Below, piece after piece: positions 7,563 through 16,096 of a DNA stretch of 64,000 nucleotides (position 1 is its first letter; every line of letters begins with the position of its first letter). The notes under the pieces were generated by a model. The model made no database searches. It saw only the letters and a list, made by a program, of their open reading frames with translations, and was not told the DNA's origin. Position numbers and translations under genes: made by a program. The DNA lies in the NCBI RefSeq assembly GCF_001575205.1, contig NZ_LSRE01000044.1, positions 221,021 to 285,020 of the forward strand. The letters run 5' to 3'. Source of the DNA: Tsukamurella pseudospumae (GTDB lineage: Bacteria > Actinomycetota > Actinomycetes > Mycobacteriales > Mycobacteriaceae).

Positions 7563-8695
7563 ACCTCCATGGTGCTCCCGATCGGCTCGGGCGCAACCGG
7601 TCCACGGTCGCGGACGACGAAGGTCAGAGCGACCGCCGCGATCCCGATCACGAAGCAGAGCAGCGTGAAGGGCAGGTTCCCGACGGGGTCCCCGGCCGCC
7701 GTCAGGCCGTCCTTCGCGCCGAGGAAGTCGGGGAGCGCCGCGATCCACAGTCCCGCGAACACCACGAGGTAGAGCGAGGCGTACGCCTGGACCAGACGGT
7801 TGCGGTGGGCCGGGAACGACGGTGCGCCGGGCCCGGGGGACAGGCACCGTCGGACCGCGTACAGGGCGGCCCCGGCCATCAGGGCCAGTTCCAGGGCGTA
7901 GACGGTGCCGCGCACCGTGTCGCCGGCCAGGCCGATGATCGTGGCGGGCAGGGGCAGGACGAACGTGCCCACGGACGCCGCGAGGCCGATGACGACGCTG
8001 CGCCACACCAGCTGCGGGCCGGTGAACCGGACGCCCGCGTCGACGTGCCGGCCGACCATGAACTGCACACACAGCGCCAGCGACATGGGCCAGAGCGCCG
8101 CGAACACCACGACCGATCCCATCGGAACGGAGGTGAAGAAGGGCAGGTTGATCGGATTGTCGGGGGCCCACTCCCACCAGCGCAGTTGCGGCCCGAGGTG
8201 GTCGAAGATCTCGTAGAACGCGCCGTGCACGAGTCCGACGGTGCACGCGCCCAGGAACGTGCCGCATCGCCGGAAGACGCCCAGCATGCGGACGATCTCG
8301 AACGACATCGTGGCCATCAGCGGGTAGATCGCCACGATGTAGAGCGGCAGCCGCCCCCAGAGGAACTCGACGGTGAACAGGTTGTGCGCGAACATCGTGT
8401 CCACGTGCCCCGCGAGGCCGAAGGCGCCGGGGAAGTAGAGCGGCGGTTCGATGACGAACAGGTAGGCGGTGGCGCCGAACCAGATCGCGAGGTTCGTCGC
8501 GTCACCCTGGCGCCAGCGCCGGAAGGCGTGGATGAGCATGAGGACCGAGCCGATGATGATCGTCAGCTCCAGCACCGGCAGCGTCCAGTTCTCCAGGTGG
8601 AACGGACTGCGCACGGACATCAGTCCGCCGGTGTCGTCGCAGGTGAAGCCCATGCGACGCGCGAGGGCGTCGAAGGTGGGGGTGCACAGGTCCAT
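7559..8695 (-). CDS. Multi-spanning membrane protein, unknown family
   Basis: A 378-residue protein with about ten hydrophobic segments: a first cytoplasmic ~35 residues, then helices from PVLELTIIIGSVLMLIHAF onward to a final one near residues 345-363. Conserved-looking polar motifs inside the membrane (EPPLYFPGAFG, HGAFYEIFDHLGPQ, WWEWAPDNP) suggest an enzyme or transporter rather than a plain anchor, but I do not recognise the family. It lies 4 bases from the diiron-type hydrolase gene and overlaps the MgtC gene, so all three are probably one transcript under the TetR regulator at 9689. Confidence 0.65.
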   Translation of the reverse strand: MDLCTPTFDALARRMGFTCDDTGGLMSVRSPFHLENWTLPVLELTIIIGSVLMLIHAFRRWRQGDATNLAIWFGATAYLFVIEPPLYFPGAFGLAGHVDTMFAHNLFTVEFLWGRLPLYIVAIYPLMATMSFEIVRMLGVFRRCGTFLGACTVGLVHGAFYEIFDHLGPQLRWWEWAPDNPINLPFFTSVPMGSVVVFAALWPMSLALCVQFMVGRHVDAGVRFTGPQLVWRSVVIGLAASVGTFVLPLPATIIGLAGDTVRGTVYALELALMAGAALYAVRRCLSPGPGAPSFPAHRNRLVQAYASLYLVVFAGLWIAALPDFLGAKDGLTAAGDPVGNLPFTLLCFVIGIAAVALTFVVRDRGPVAPEPIGSTMEV

Positions 8696-8699
8696 CGCG

Positions 8700-9623
8700 T
8701 CAGGCCCCGATCGCCGCGTCCGAGGTGTACCAGCGGGTGCAGTCGACCCCGCTGTCGTAGCGGCGCAGCCACTCGCCGGCCAGGACCGGCAGGTTCTCGT
8801 GCGCCGGATCGTGCAGCGGCATCTGGCTGCGGATGATGCCCTTCATCGCGACGGCCTGCTCGGCCTTGGGGAGCACGTCGAAGGCGCGGGGCATGGCGCC
8901 CTTCGTCAGGTGCGGAGCGACGGCGACCAGCACCTTCTGCTTGAGCCGGTACCGCCCGAACATCGACAACGCGTCGACCTTCCGGTCCTTGAGCGGCACG
9001 TGCTGGTTGAATCCGGCGCAGGCGATCCGGATCACCTTGAGCACGTGCGCGAAGATCGACGGTGCCATCCGCATCCGGTAGACCTCGCTGCCCACGATCG
9101 CGTTGTAGATGATGAGCGCCGAGCTGCGGTGCTCCACCTCTTCGACGAAGTGCCACAGGAACATCGACGCCACGCGGTCGTCGCCCGGGCGGAACAGCGC
9201 TTCCTCGTTGTCGAGCATGAGCTTGAACACCGGTGTGAACGTGGCCTCGAGGTCGGCCGTGTACGCCAGCCGGTAGTCGGTCGAGGTGGCCTCGGTGAGG
9301 AGGTCGAACTCGCCGATCACCGCGTCGAGAGTGTTCTCCAAGCCCGGGTACTGCGCGATCAGCGCCTGGACGTGCCGACGGTGCGCGGTGGAGTGGTGGC
9401 CCTCCTGCTGCATGAAGGCGTTCGCCTCGGCCGCGACCTCCGGGTCGGCGAACTCCTTGCGCAACTGCAGGATCAGCTTGACGATCATCTTCTCGAAGCC
9501 GACGGCGAGGAAGCTGACCGCGTTCATCATCGACGAGAAGGCGGGATTGTCGGGGTTCCACAGGAAGGGCACGGGCGCCTCGTCGAAGTGGAAGTCCATC
9601 TTGCGGGGGTGCAGGTCCGTCAT
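8700..9623 (-). CDS. Metal-dependent hydrolase-like protein (PF10118 type)
   Basis: A 307-residue, mostly helical protein with paired metal-ligand motifs EGHHSTAH (about residues 86-93) and HFVEEVEHRS (about 163-172), as in the predicted metal-dependent hydrolase family PF10118, whose fold resembles diiron carboxylate proteins. The biochemical reaction is not established. The start at 9623 (MTDLHPRKMDFHF) is chosen because the longer frame runs through the operator and into the divergent TetR gene. It heads a leftward series with a multi-spanning membrane protein and an MgtC-type protein. In mycolate actinobacteria these proteins often accompany TetR genes and lipid metabolism, so a lipid-like substrate is a guess. 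Confidence 0.75.
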   Translation of the reverse strand: MTDLHPRKMDFHFDEAPVPFLWNPDNPAFSSMMNAVSFLAVGFEKMIVKLILQLRKEFADPEVAAEANAFMQQEGHHSTAHRRHVQALIAQYPGLENTLDAVIGEFDLLTEATSTDYRLAYTADLEATFTPVFKLMLDNEEALFRPGDDRVASMFLWHFVEEVEHRSSALIIYNAIVGSEVYRMRMAPSIFAHVLKVIRIACAGFNQHVPLKDRKVDALSMFGRYRLKQKVLVAVAPHLTKGAMPRAFDVLPKAEQAVAMKGIIRSQMPLHDPAHENLPVLAGEWLRRYDSGVDCTRWYTSDAAIGA

Positions 9624-9629
9624 GAGGTG

Positions 9630-9659
9630 AACATACACATAGAACACGTTCTGTATGTT
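9630..9659. promoter_or_regulatory. Nested palindromic operator, divergent TetR/hydrolase
   Basis: Outer arms AACATACA (9630-9637) and TGTATGTT (9652-9659) enclose an inner palindrome AGAAC-AC-GTTCT (9641-9652). The two centres differ by two bases, so this may be one imperfect operator or two overlapping registers. It lies between the divergent starts at 9623 and 9689 and fits control of both by the TetR protein. Confidence 0.7.
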
Positions 9660-9688
9660 GAGAACGCGCGAAGCTGTAGCCTGGGGCG

Positions 9689-10288
9689 ATGGCACGTAGG
9701 GGATGGGGTGGCACGCCGCCGACGAACGACGACGAGGCCTCGTCACGCATCGTGGCCGCCGCGGTGGACCTGATCGGGGCGCGCGGCACCACGTCGATCG
9801 CGGAGGTGGCGGACGCGCTCGGCGTGATCCGGCAGACCGTCTACCGGTACTTCCCGACGGTCGACGCGCTGCTGCAGGCCGCCGCCGTGCGGTCGGTGGG
9901 CGCCTTCCTCGATCGGCTTGCCGCGCACGTGCACGGGATCGGTGATCCCGCCGAGGCTGTGGTCGAGGGCATCGTCTTCACCCTGGATCAGGTGCCCCGC
10001 GCCCCGCATCTGCGCCTGATGCTCGCGGGGGAGCACTCGCACACCGAGGCCATCGCCTCCGGCCAGGCGATGGCCTTCGGCATGACGATGATCCAGCGCT
10101 TCGACGTGGACTGGCCCGCCCACGGCTACGACGAGGCGCGGCTGCGCGAGCTCGTCGAGTTCCAACTGCGGATCATGCAGTCCTTCTTCATCTCCCCGGG
10201 TGATCCGCCCCGTTCGCCCGACGATCTGCGCGCCTACCTGCTCCGGTGGGTCGCGCCCGCCGTGATGGCCGTGGAGTTCAGCGAGTAG
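9689..10288 (+). CDS. TetR-family transcriptional regulator
   Basis: A 199-residue regulator with a standard N-terminal helix-turn-helix (SRIVAAAVDLIGARGTTS ... VADALGVIRQTVYRYFPT, about residues 19-57) and a helical C-terminal half rich in His/Met (LMLAGEHSHTEAIASGQAMAFGM) that may hold the ligand. It is divergent from the hydrolase/membrane/MgtC series, with the palindrome at 9630-9659 between. Its end overlaps the convergent fusion gene by 11 bases. Confidence 0.85.
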   Translation: MARRGWGGTPPTNDDEASSRIVAAAVDLIGARGTTSIAEVADALGVIRQTVYRYFPTVDALLQAAAVRSVGAFLDRLAAHVHGIGDPAEAVVEGIVFTLDQVPRAPHLRLMLAGEHSHTEAIASGQAMAFGMTMIQRFDVDWPAHGYDEARLRELVEFQLRIMQSFFISPGDPPRSPDDLRAYLLRWVAPAVMAVEFSE

Positions 10289-11765
10289 GCGTCGATATCC
10301 GGAAGCCCGGTTGGATCGCGGTGACGCGCGCCTGCTGGCTGTTCACGAGGTCCACTGTGTCGCCGACCTGGACCAGCTTCAGGCTCTGTCCGAACCCGGA
10401 TTCATGTGACACCGTCTCGTACTCGGTATCGGTGTCGCGTTCGGTTAGGACGAAGGTGTCCAGCTCGCCGTCGGAGTACTCGATCGTCACGATTGATCCG
10501 CGGAACGCCCTGCTGTCGGTCGACACGCCGTTCCGCTTCGCCCAGTCGGCCGCCAGGTCGCGCTGCTTCAGGTAGGTCCTCTTCGCGCGTCCGAGGTCGG
10601 CGAGCCGCGCCGCGAGACCGCGGTCGTCCTCGCTCAATTGCTGGTAGTCCTCGAGTCGTTCGCGACTGCCTCGACATTCGTCCATTCGAGCCGCCAGGTC
10701 GCGACGCCGCGCGAGGAGCGCCTCCTCGGCGATGCGGTACTGCTCGATCTCTCGGTCGAAGTCGGCGTCATTCGGTGTGCTCGTAGGGACGTCGTCGGGT
10801 GGTGGTCGATGGTCCGCGGGCGGCGTTTCGACAACCGTCTGTTCGGTGACTGCGGTCCCGTCTGCACCCGTGTGGTCGGTCTGTCGGACCGAAGGTGGAG
10901 GGTTGTTGGCCGGCGGTCCTTCCGACTGCTGCTGGACGGTGGGGGCGGGCTCGTCCGAGGATCGCGCTGCATAGCGATCCCTGAGGTCGCCGAGCTTTCG
11001 GGTGACGATCCGCCACCTTGCGCGGCTGGCCTGGTCGTTCGTCGCGGGCGGCTCGTCGGTGCCGGCGTCGGCGGGTGCCGGAGTGATCGAGGTGTCGTGG
11101 AACATCTGTCGTGGATCGCGCAGATGGCGGGCCGCCATCGTGAACGACTCCTCGATTTCTCGAGAGTATTTCTCGACCTGCGCCTGTGACTTGTACGCGG
11201 GATTGGCCGCGAGAGGATGCCAGGAGTCGATCACGCGGACGCCTGCCGCTAGCTCTGGGTACGCCAGCTGGAGCCGCGGCCATGCCGCTTTCGCCTGCAC
11301 GCCGTGGAGCAGCACGACGCGTAGTCGCGGAAGAAGCTCCACCACCCGCGCAAGTGCATCGGTCGCGTGGAGTACGTCCTCATTCGTCGGGGTCAGCGTG
11401 CGATGTCCGCGCCGGACCGTCGTCGTCGGCTGCCACGGGAAGCTGTTCCACGCCTGAATGTCGCAGACATCGATGCCGGTCCCTGCGAGCAATGCCTTGT
11501 AACGCTCAGCGGTGGGATCGGCGTTCTCGATGCACAGCATGCCCGAGCCGTTGTGGTTGTCGGCGTTGGTCTTCGGACCGGGGTCCTGTAAGAGCGCCAG
11601 CAGGCGGGCGTTGACTCCACCGTAAGTCGGTGCAACGTACGGAACGAACGCCCCTCCGCGCTCCTCCCGCAACTGGTCGACCAGCTCGTTCACTGGCCGC
11701 ACGTGAGGGTCGTACCGCCGTCGATAGAGGTCCTCGCGATACGTCGCATCGCTGCACCACTGCAT
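10278..11765 (-). CDS. Uracil-DNA-glycosylase-like domain fused to GreA-like C-terminus
   Basis: A 495-residue protein in three parts. Residues ~1-215 look like the uracil-DNA glycosylase superfamily: LLQDPGPKT, ENADPTAERYKALL, DIQAWNSFPWQ and SWHPLAA match in order the active-site loop, the substrate-binding NP-type loop and the SxHP-type loop. Residues ~225-330 are Pro/Thr/Asp-rich and probably disordered. Residues ~335-430 are charged helices of coiled-coil type. The last ~65 residues (GSIVTIEYSDGE ... VGDTVDL) resemble the C-terminal domain of GreA/GreB transcript-cleavage factors. This suggests a DNA-repair enzyme that contacts RNA polymerase, but the fusion reading is inference. The start at 11765 has AGGGTGG upstream. 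It is a single gene, convergent with a TetR gene. Confidence 0.6.
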   Translation of the reverse strand: MQWCSDATYREDLYRRRYDPHVRPVNELVDQLREERGGAFVPYVAPTYGGVNARLLALLQDPGPKTNADNHNGSGMLCIENADPTAERYKALLAGTGIDVCDIQAWNSFPWQPTTTVRRGHRTLTPTNEDVLHATDALARVVELLPRLRVVLLHGVQAKAAWPRLQLAYPELAAGVRVIDSWHPLAANPAYKSQAQVEKYSREIEESFTMAARHLRDPRQMFHDTSITPAPADAGTDEPPATNDQASRARWRIVTRKLGDLRDRYAARSSDEPAPTVQQQSEGPPANNPPPSVRQTDHTGADGTAVTEQTVVETPPADHRPPPDDVPTSTPNDADFDREIEQYRIAEEALLARRRDLAARMDECRGSRERLEDYQQLSEDDRGLAARLADLGRAKRTYLKQRDLAADWAKRNGVSTDSRAFRGSIVTIEYSDGELDTFVLTERDTDTEYETVSHESGFGQSLKLVQVGDTVDLVNSQQARVTAIQPGFRISTPTR

Positions 11766-11951
11766 GATTCCCACCCTTCTGAAGGCTCGCTCGCCGAGCC
11801 GGTCGCCTCGTCGTCGACCTGCGCTGCAACCCCGCTGCAACGCTTGACTCGTAGTGTTCCAGATCACACCGACAAGAACCGTCGGTGAAACACGCCGATA
11901 CCACCCGGCAACACGCCGGGAACAGGATCGACCGTGATCAGGAAGGCCCAC

Positions 11952-13397
11952 ATGAGTACTGAGCGCCCGGCGCCGAACCCGCTCCATCACGACGGGGTGG
12001 ACGCGACCATCGAATCCGATGCCTATCTCGCCAAACGCACCCTCCGCTCGGGTTCGGCGGGATGGGTGCTGTTGGCGGGCCTCGGCGTGAGCTACGTGAT
12101 CTCCGGCGACTACGCGGGCTGGAACAACGGTCTCGCACAGGGCGGCTGGGGCGGCCTCGCGATCGCCGCGGTGATCATCGCGGGCATGTACCTGGCGATG
12201 GTGCTGGGCATGGCGGAGATGTCCTCGGCGCTGCCCGCGGCCGGCGGTGGCTACACCTTCGCGCGCCGCGCGCTCGGTCCGTGGGGCGGCTACGCCACCG
12301 GCATCGCGATCCTCATCGAGTACTCCATCGCGCCCGCGGCGATCGCGACCTTCATCGGCGGCTACGTGCAGTCGCTGGGTCTGTTCGGGATCACCGACGG
12401 CTGGTGGGTCTACCTGTTCGTCTACGCGCTGTTCATCGGCATCCACCTGACGGGCGCCGGTGAAGCGCTCAAGGCGATGTTCGTCATCACCGCGATCGCC
12501 CTGGTGGGGCTCGTGATCTTCGCGATCTTCGCCGTCGGGAAGTTCGACGTCCACAACCTCACCGACATCGCCGCCACCGACGCGGTCGGCGCGTCCAGCT
12601 GGCTCCCGCACGGCTACCTCGGGATATGGGCGGCCGTGCCCTTCGCGATCTGGTTCTTCCTCGCGATCGAGGGGGTGCCGCTGGCCGCGGAGGAGGCGCG
12701 CGAGCCCGAGAAGAACGTGCCCCGCGGCATCATCGTCGCGATGCTGATGCTCGTCGTCACCGGCGCGACGGTGTTCTTCCTCGCCCCGGGCGCTGTCGGC
12801 GCGCAGGCGATGTCGACGTCCGGCAACCCTCTCGTCGAGGCACTCGGCGACGGCACCGCGTCGAAGGTGGTCAACTACATCGGCCTCGCCGGCCTGGTCG
12901 CGAGCTTCTTCTCGATCATGTACGCCTACTCGCGCCAGACCTTCGCGCTCTCCCGCGCCGGCTACCTCCCGAAGAGCCTGTCCGTCACCAACGCCCGCAA
13001 GGCGCCCGTGCTCGCGCTGATCGTCCCGGGCGTGATCGGTTTCGCCCTGTCGCTCACCGGCAAGGGCGCGATGCTCCTGAACATGGCCGTCTTCGGCGCG
13101 GCGCTGAGCTACGTGCTCATGATGATCAGTCACATCGTGCTGCGCCGCCGCGAACCCGACATGCCGCGCCCGTACCGCACGCCCGGCGGTATCGTCACGA
13201 CCTCGTTCGCCCTGGTCATCGCCTGCATCGCGGTCGTCGCGACCTTCCTCGTCGATCCGAAGGCGGCCGGCCTCACCCTCGCTGCGTTCGCGGCCTTCCT
13301 CGTGTACTTCGGCGTGTACAGCCGCCACCACCTGGTGGCCAACTCGCCCGACGAGGAGTTCGCCGCCCTCGCCGACGCCGAACGGGACCTGCAGTGA
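11952..13397 (+). CDS. eat: Ethanolamine permease (APC superfamily)
   Basis: A 481-residue transporter with twelve predicted membrane helices from the amino acid-polyamine-organocation superfamily. The family motifs SYVISGDYAGWNNGL near helix 1 and LAIEGVPLAAEEAREPEKNVPRG mid-protein match ethanolamine permeases. The start at ATG 11952 has GGAAGG five bases upstream; an upstream GTG at 11934 is less likely. It heads a tightly coupled operon with a HAD phosphatase and both subunits of ethanolamine ammonia-lyase, which fixes the substrate with good confidence. Its stop overlaps the next start (TGATG). Confidence 0.9.
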   Translation: MSTERPAPNPLHHDGVDATIESDAYLAKRTLRSGSAGWVLLAGLGVSYVISGDYAGWNNGLAQGGWGGLAIAAVIIAGMYLAMVLGMAEMSSALPAAGGGYTFARRALGPWGGYATGIAILIEYSIAPAAIATFIGGYVQSLGLFGITDGWWVYLFVYALFIGIHLTGAGEALKAMFVITAIALVGLVIFAIFAVGKFDVHNLTDIAATDAVGASSWLPHGYLGIWAAVPFAIWFFLAIEGVPLAAEEAREPEKNVPRGIIVAMLMLVVTGATVFFLAPGAVGAQAMSTSGNPLVEALGDGTASKVVNYIGLAGLVASFFSIMYAYSRQTFALSRAGYLPKSLSVTNARKAPVLALIVPGVIGFALSLTGKGAMLLNMAVFGAALSYVLMMISHIVLRRREPDMPRPYRTPGGIVTTSFALVIACIAVVATFLVDPKAAGLTLAAFAAFLVYFGVYSRHHLVANSPDEEFAALADAERDLQ

Positions 13398-14653
13398 TGC
13401 GCCGCGCGGCGCTACTCGCCGCCACCCTGCTCACCCTCGCCCCCGCGGCCGTCGCCTGCTCGTCGAGCAACTCCACGACGTCGACGGAATGCCGCACCCT
13501 CGCCGCGGACAAGGGCTGGTACGGCGAGAACCGTGATCGCCTCCAGAAGCTCATCACCGAGCGGGGCCACTGCGGCACTACGCCCGACGGTGCTGCCCCC
13601 GTCGCCCTGTTCGACTGGGACAACACCGTGGTGCGCAACGACATCGGCTCGGCGACCGCGTACTGGATGATCCGTACCGGCAAGATCCGGCAGCCCGCGA
13701 ACGGCGACTGGCGGACCACCAGCCGGTACCTCGGTCCGGAAGCCGCGCAGGCCCTCGCGGAGGCGTGCCCCACCGCGCTCGCCGCGCCCGGCACGCCGCT
13801 CCTCACCGACCGGGACACGCGCTGTGCCGACGCGCTCGTCGCGGTCGTCGACGACGGTGAGATCGGCGGCAAGCCCGCCTTCGCCGGCTACGACCACCGG
13901 CGGATGGAGCCCGCGTACGCCTGGGTCGTCCAGCTCATGGCCGGCTACACCGAGGCCGAGATCGAGGACTTCGCGAAGAGCGCCCGCACGGAGGCGCTCG
14001 CCGCGCCGGAGGGTGCGAAGCAGCGCGTCGGGACCACCGAAGTGGCCGCGTGGGTGCGGTACTACAGCCAGATCAAGGACCTCATCGGGACACTGGTGGA
14101 CAACGGCTTCGACGTGCGGATCATCTCCGCCTCGGCACAGCCCGTCGTGCGGGCGTGGGCGCCCGAGGTGGGGCTCGCGCCCGACAAGCTGATCGGCATC
14201 CGCCCCGTCGTCGCCGACGGGAAGATCGCTCCACACCTGCGGGGATGCGGCGACGTGCCCGACGGTGACGACTCGATGATCAACTACATCGACGGCAAGC
14301 GGTGCCTGGTCAACCAGGAGGTGCTCGGCATCTCCGGGGCGCAGGCCTGGCAGCAGGCGCCGGAGGCCCGGCGCCAGGTGCTCTCGGCCGGCGACTCCGT
14401 CACCGACCTCACCTTCCTCAGCGATGCCACCGGTCTACGACTCGTGATCAACCGCAACGTCCCCGAGCTGATGTGCACCGCGTACGCGGACGCCGACGGC
14501 ACGTGGCTCGTCAACCCCATGTTCATCGAGCCGAAGCCGCAGGCGAAGCCCTACGCGTGCGCCACCGCGGGCACCGACGCCGCGGGCGCGAAGGTGCCGG
14601 TGCGCGGCGCAGATGGCGCCCCGCTGGGCTCCGTCGCGGATACCGTCTACTAG
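13397..14653 (+). CDS. Lipoprotein HAD phosphatase, phosphocholine/phosphoethanolamine type
   Basis: A 418-residue exported HAD-superfamily hydrolase. It has a lipoprotein signal (Cys21 after ALLAATLLTLAPAAVA), the nucleophile motif DWDNT with D73 and D75, a later Ser/Thr motif (ISASAQP) and an acidic motif (GDSVTD) that completes the Mg site. The overall layout resembles Pseudomonas PchP, a phosphorylcholine phosphatase. Placed between an ethanolamine permease and EutBC, it most likely removes phosphate from phosphoethanolamine outside the membrane so that free ethanolamine can be imported. The ATG overlaps the permease stop. The substrate is inferred from context. Confidence 0.8.
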   Translation: MRRAALLAATLLTLAPAAVACSSSNSTTSTECRTLAADKGWYGENRDRLQKLITERGHCGTTPDGAAPVALFDWDNTVVRNDIGSATAYWMIRTGKIRQPANGDWRTTSRYLGPEAAQALAEACPTALAAPGTPLLTDRDTRCADALVAVVDDGEIGGKPAFAGYDHRRMEPAYAWVVQLMAGYTEAEIEDFAKSARTEALAAPEGAKQRVGTTEVAAWVRYYSQIKDLIGTLVDNGFDVRIISASAQPVVRAWAPEVGLAPDKLIGIRPVVADGKIAPHLRGCGDVPDGDDSMINYIDGKRCLVNQEVLGISGAQAWQQAPEARRQVLSAGDSVTDLTFLSDATGLRLVINRNVPELMCTAYADADGTWLVNPMFIEPKPQAKPYACATAGTDAAGAKVPVRGADGAPLGSVADTVY

Positions 14654-14680
14654 AAGTCACCCTCTGAAATCGGAGCAATC

Positions 14681-16096
14681 ATGATCCGCAGCCAATCCGT
14701 CCGCGGGGAGTCCTTCACCTTCACGTCGATGGCCGACCTGCTGGCCAAGGCCACGCCGCTGCGATCCGGCGACCAACTCGCCGGCTGCGCCGCGGCCTCC
14801 GACGCCGAGCGTGCCGCCGCGAAGTGGGCCCTCGCGGACGTCCCGCTGACGGCGTTGCTCGAGGAACTCGTCGTCCCCTACGAGTCCGACGAGGTCACCC
14901 GCCTCATCATCGACACCCACGACCGGTCGGCCTTCGCCCCGATCGCACACCTCACCGTCGGGGACCTCAGGGACCTCCTCCTGCGGATCGCGATCGCCGA
15001 CGATGCCGGTGCCCGGCTCGCCGCCCTCGGACCGGCGCTCACGCCGGAAATGGTTGCGGCGGTGAGCAAGCTGATGCGCAATCAGGACCTCATCGCGGTC
15101 GCGCGCGCAGTCCGGGTCACGGCCGGTTTCCGCACGACGGTCGGCCTTCCCGGCACGCTCGCCACCCGCCTGCAGCCCAACCACCCGACGGACGATCCGC
15201 GGGGCATCGCCGCCGCCACCCTCGACGGCCTGCTGCTCGGCTGCGGCGACGCGGTGATCGGGATCAACCCCGCCACCGACTCGCCGCACGCCACGTCCGA
15301 CCTGCTGCACCTGCTCGACGAGGTGCGCACCCGGTTCGACATCCCCACCCAGTCGTGCGTGCTGAGCCATGTCACCACGACGCTCGGCCTCATCGAGCAG
15401 GGCGCCCCCGTTGACCTCGTCTTCCAGTCCATCGCCGGTACGGAGGGGGCCAATTCGGCGTTCGGCGTGACGATTCCGCTCCTGGAGGAGGCCAACGCCG
15501 CGGCGCGTGAGCTGGGCCGCGGCACCGTCGGGAACAACGTCATGTACCTGGAGACCGGGCAGGGCTCGGCACTCTCGTCCGGCACCCACCTCGGCACCGA
15601 CGGCGCGCCCGTCGACCAGCAGACCCTGGAGACGCGGGCGTACGCCGTTGCGCGGCACCTGGACCCGCTGCTGGTGAACACCGTGGTCGGGTTCATCGGG
15701 CCCGAGTACCTCTACGACGGCAAGCAGATCACCCGCGCCGGGCTCGAGGACCACTTCTGCGGGAAGCTCCTCGGCCTGCCGATGGGCGTCGACGTCTGCT
15801 ACACCAACCACGCCGAGGCCGATCAGGACGACATGGACGACCTGCTCACGCTTCTCGCGGTCGCGGGCGTGTCCTTCGTCATCACCGTTCCGGGCGCCGA
15901 CGACGTCATGCTCGGCTACCAGTCGCTCGCCTTCCACGACGCGCTCTACGCGCGCCGGGCGCTCGGCCTGCGGCCCGCGCCCGAGTTCGACGCGTGGCTC
16001 GCCCGCCAGGGCATGACCGACGAATCGGGCGGACTCCGCGACGTGGCCGTCGAAGCGTCTCCGCTCCGCGAACTCGCGGCGGGAGTCGGGCGGTGA
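14681..16096 (+). CDS. eutB: Ethanolamine ammonia-lyase, large subunit
   Basis: The 471-residue large subunit of the adenosylcobalamin-dependent enzyme that converts ethanolamine to acetaldehyde and ammonia. Family stretches are present along its length (KLMRNQDL, LPGTLATRLQPNHPTDD, DAVIGINPATDS, SIAGTEGAN, LETGQGSALSSGTHLG, GVDVCYTNHAEADQDD). The length is normal for EutB (~450-470). It begins 27 bases after the phosphatase gene, and its stop overlaps the EutC start (GTGA). No microcompartment shell genes are present, so acetaldehyde is probably handled by a cytosolic dehydrogenase elsewhere. Confidence 0.96.
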   Translation: MIRSQSVRGESFTFTSMADLLAKATPLRSGDQLAGCAAASDAERAAAKWALADVPLTALLEELVVPYESDEVTRLIIDTHDRSAFAPIAHLTVGDLRDLLLRIAIADDAGARLAALGPALTPEMVAAVSKLMRNQDLIAVARAVRVTAGFRTTVGLPGTLATRLQPNHPTDDPRGIAAATLDGLLLGCGDAVIGINPATDSPHATSDLLHLLDEVRTRFDIPTQSCVLSHVTTTLGLIEQGAPVDLVFQSIAGTEGANSAFGVTIPLLEEANAAARELGRGTVGNNVMYLETGQGSALSSGTHLGTDGAPVDQQTLETRAYAVARHLDPLLVNTVVGFIGPEYLYDGKQITRAGLEDHFCGKLLGLPMGVDVCYTNHAEADQDDMDDLLTLLAVAGVSFVITVPGADDVMLGYQSLAFHDALYARRALGLRPAPEFDAWLARQGMTDESGGLRDVAVEASPLRELAAGVGR

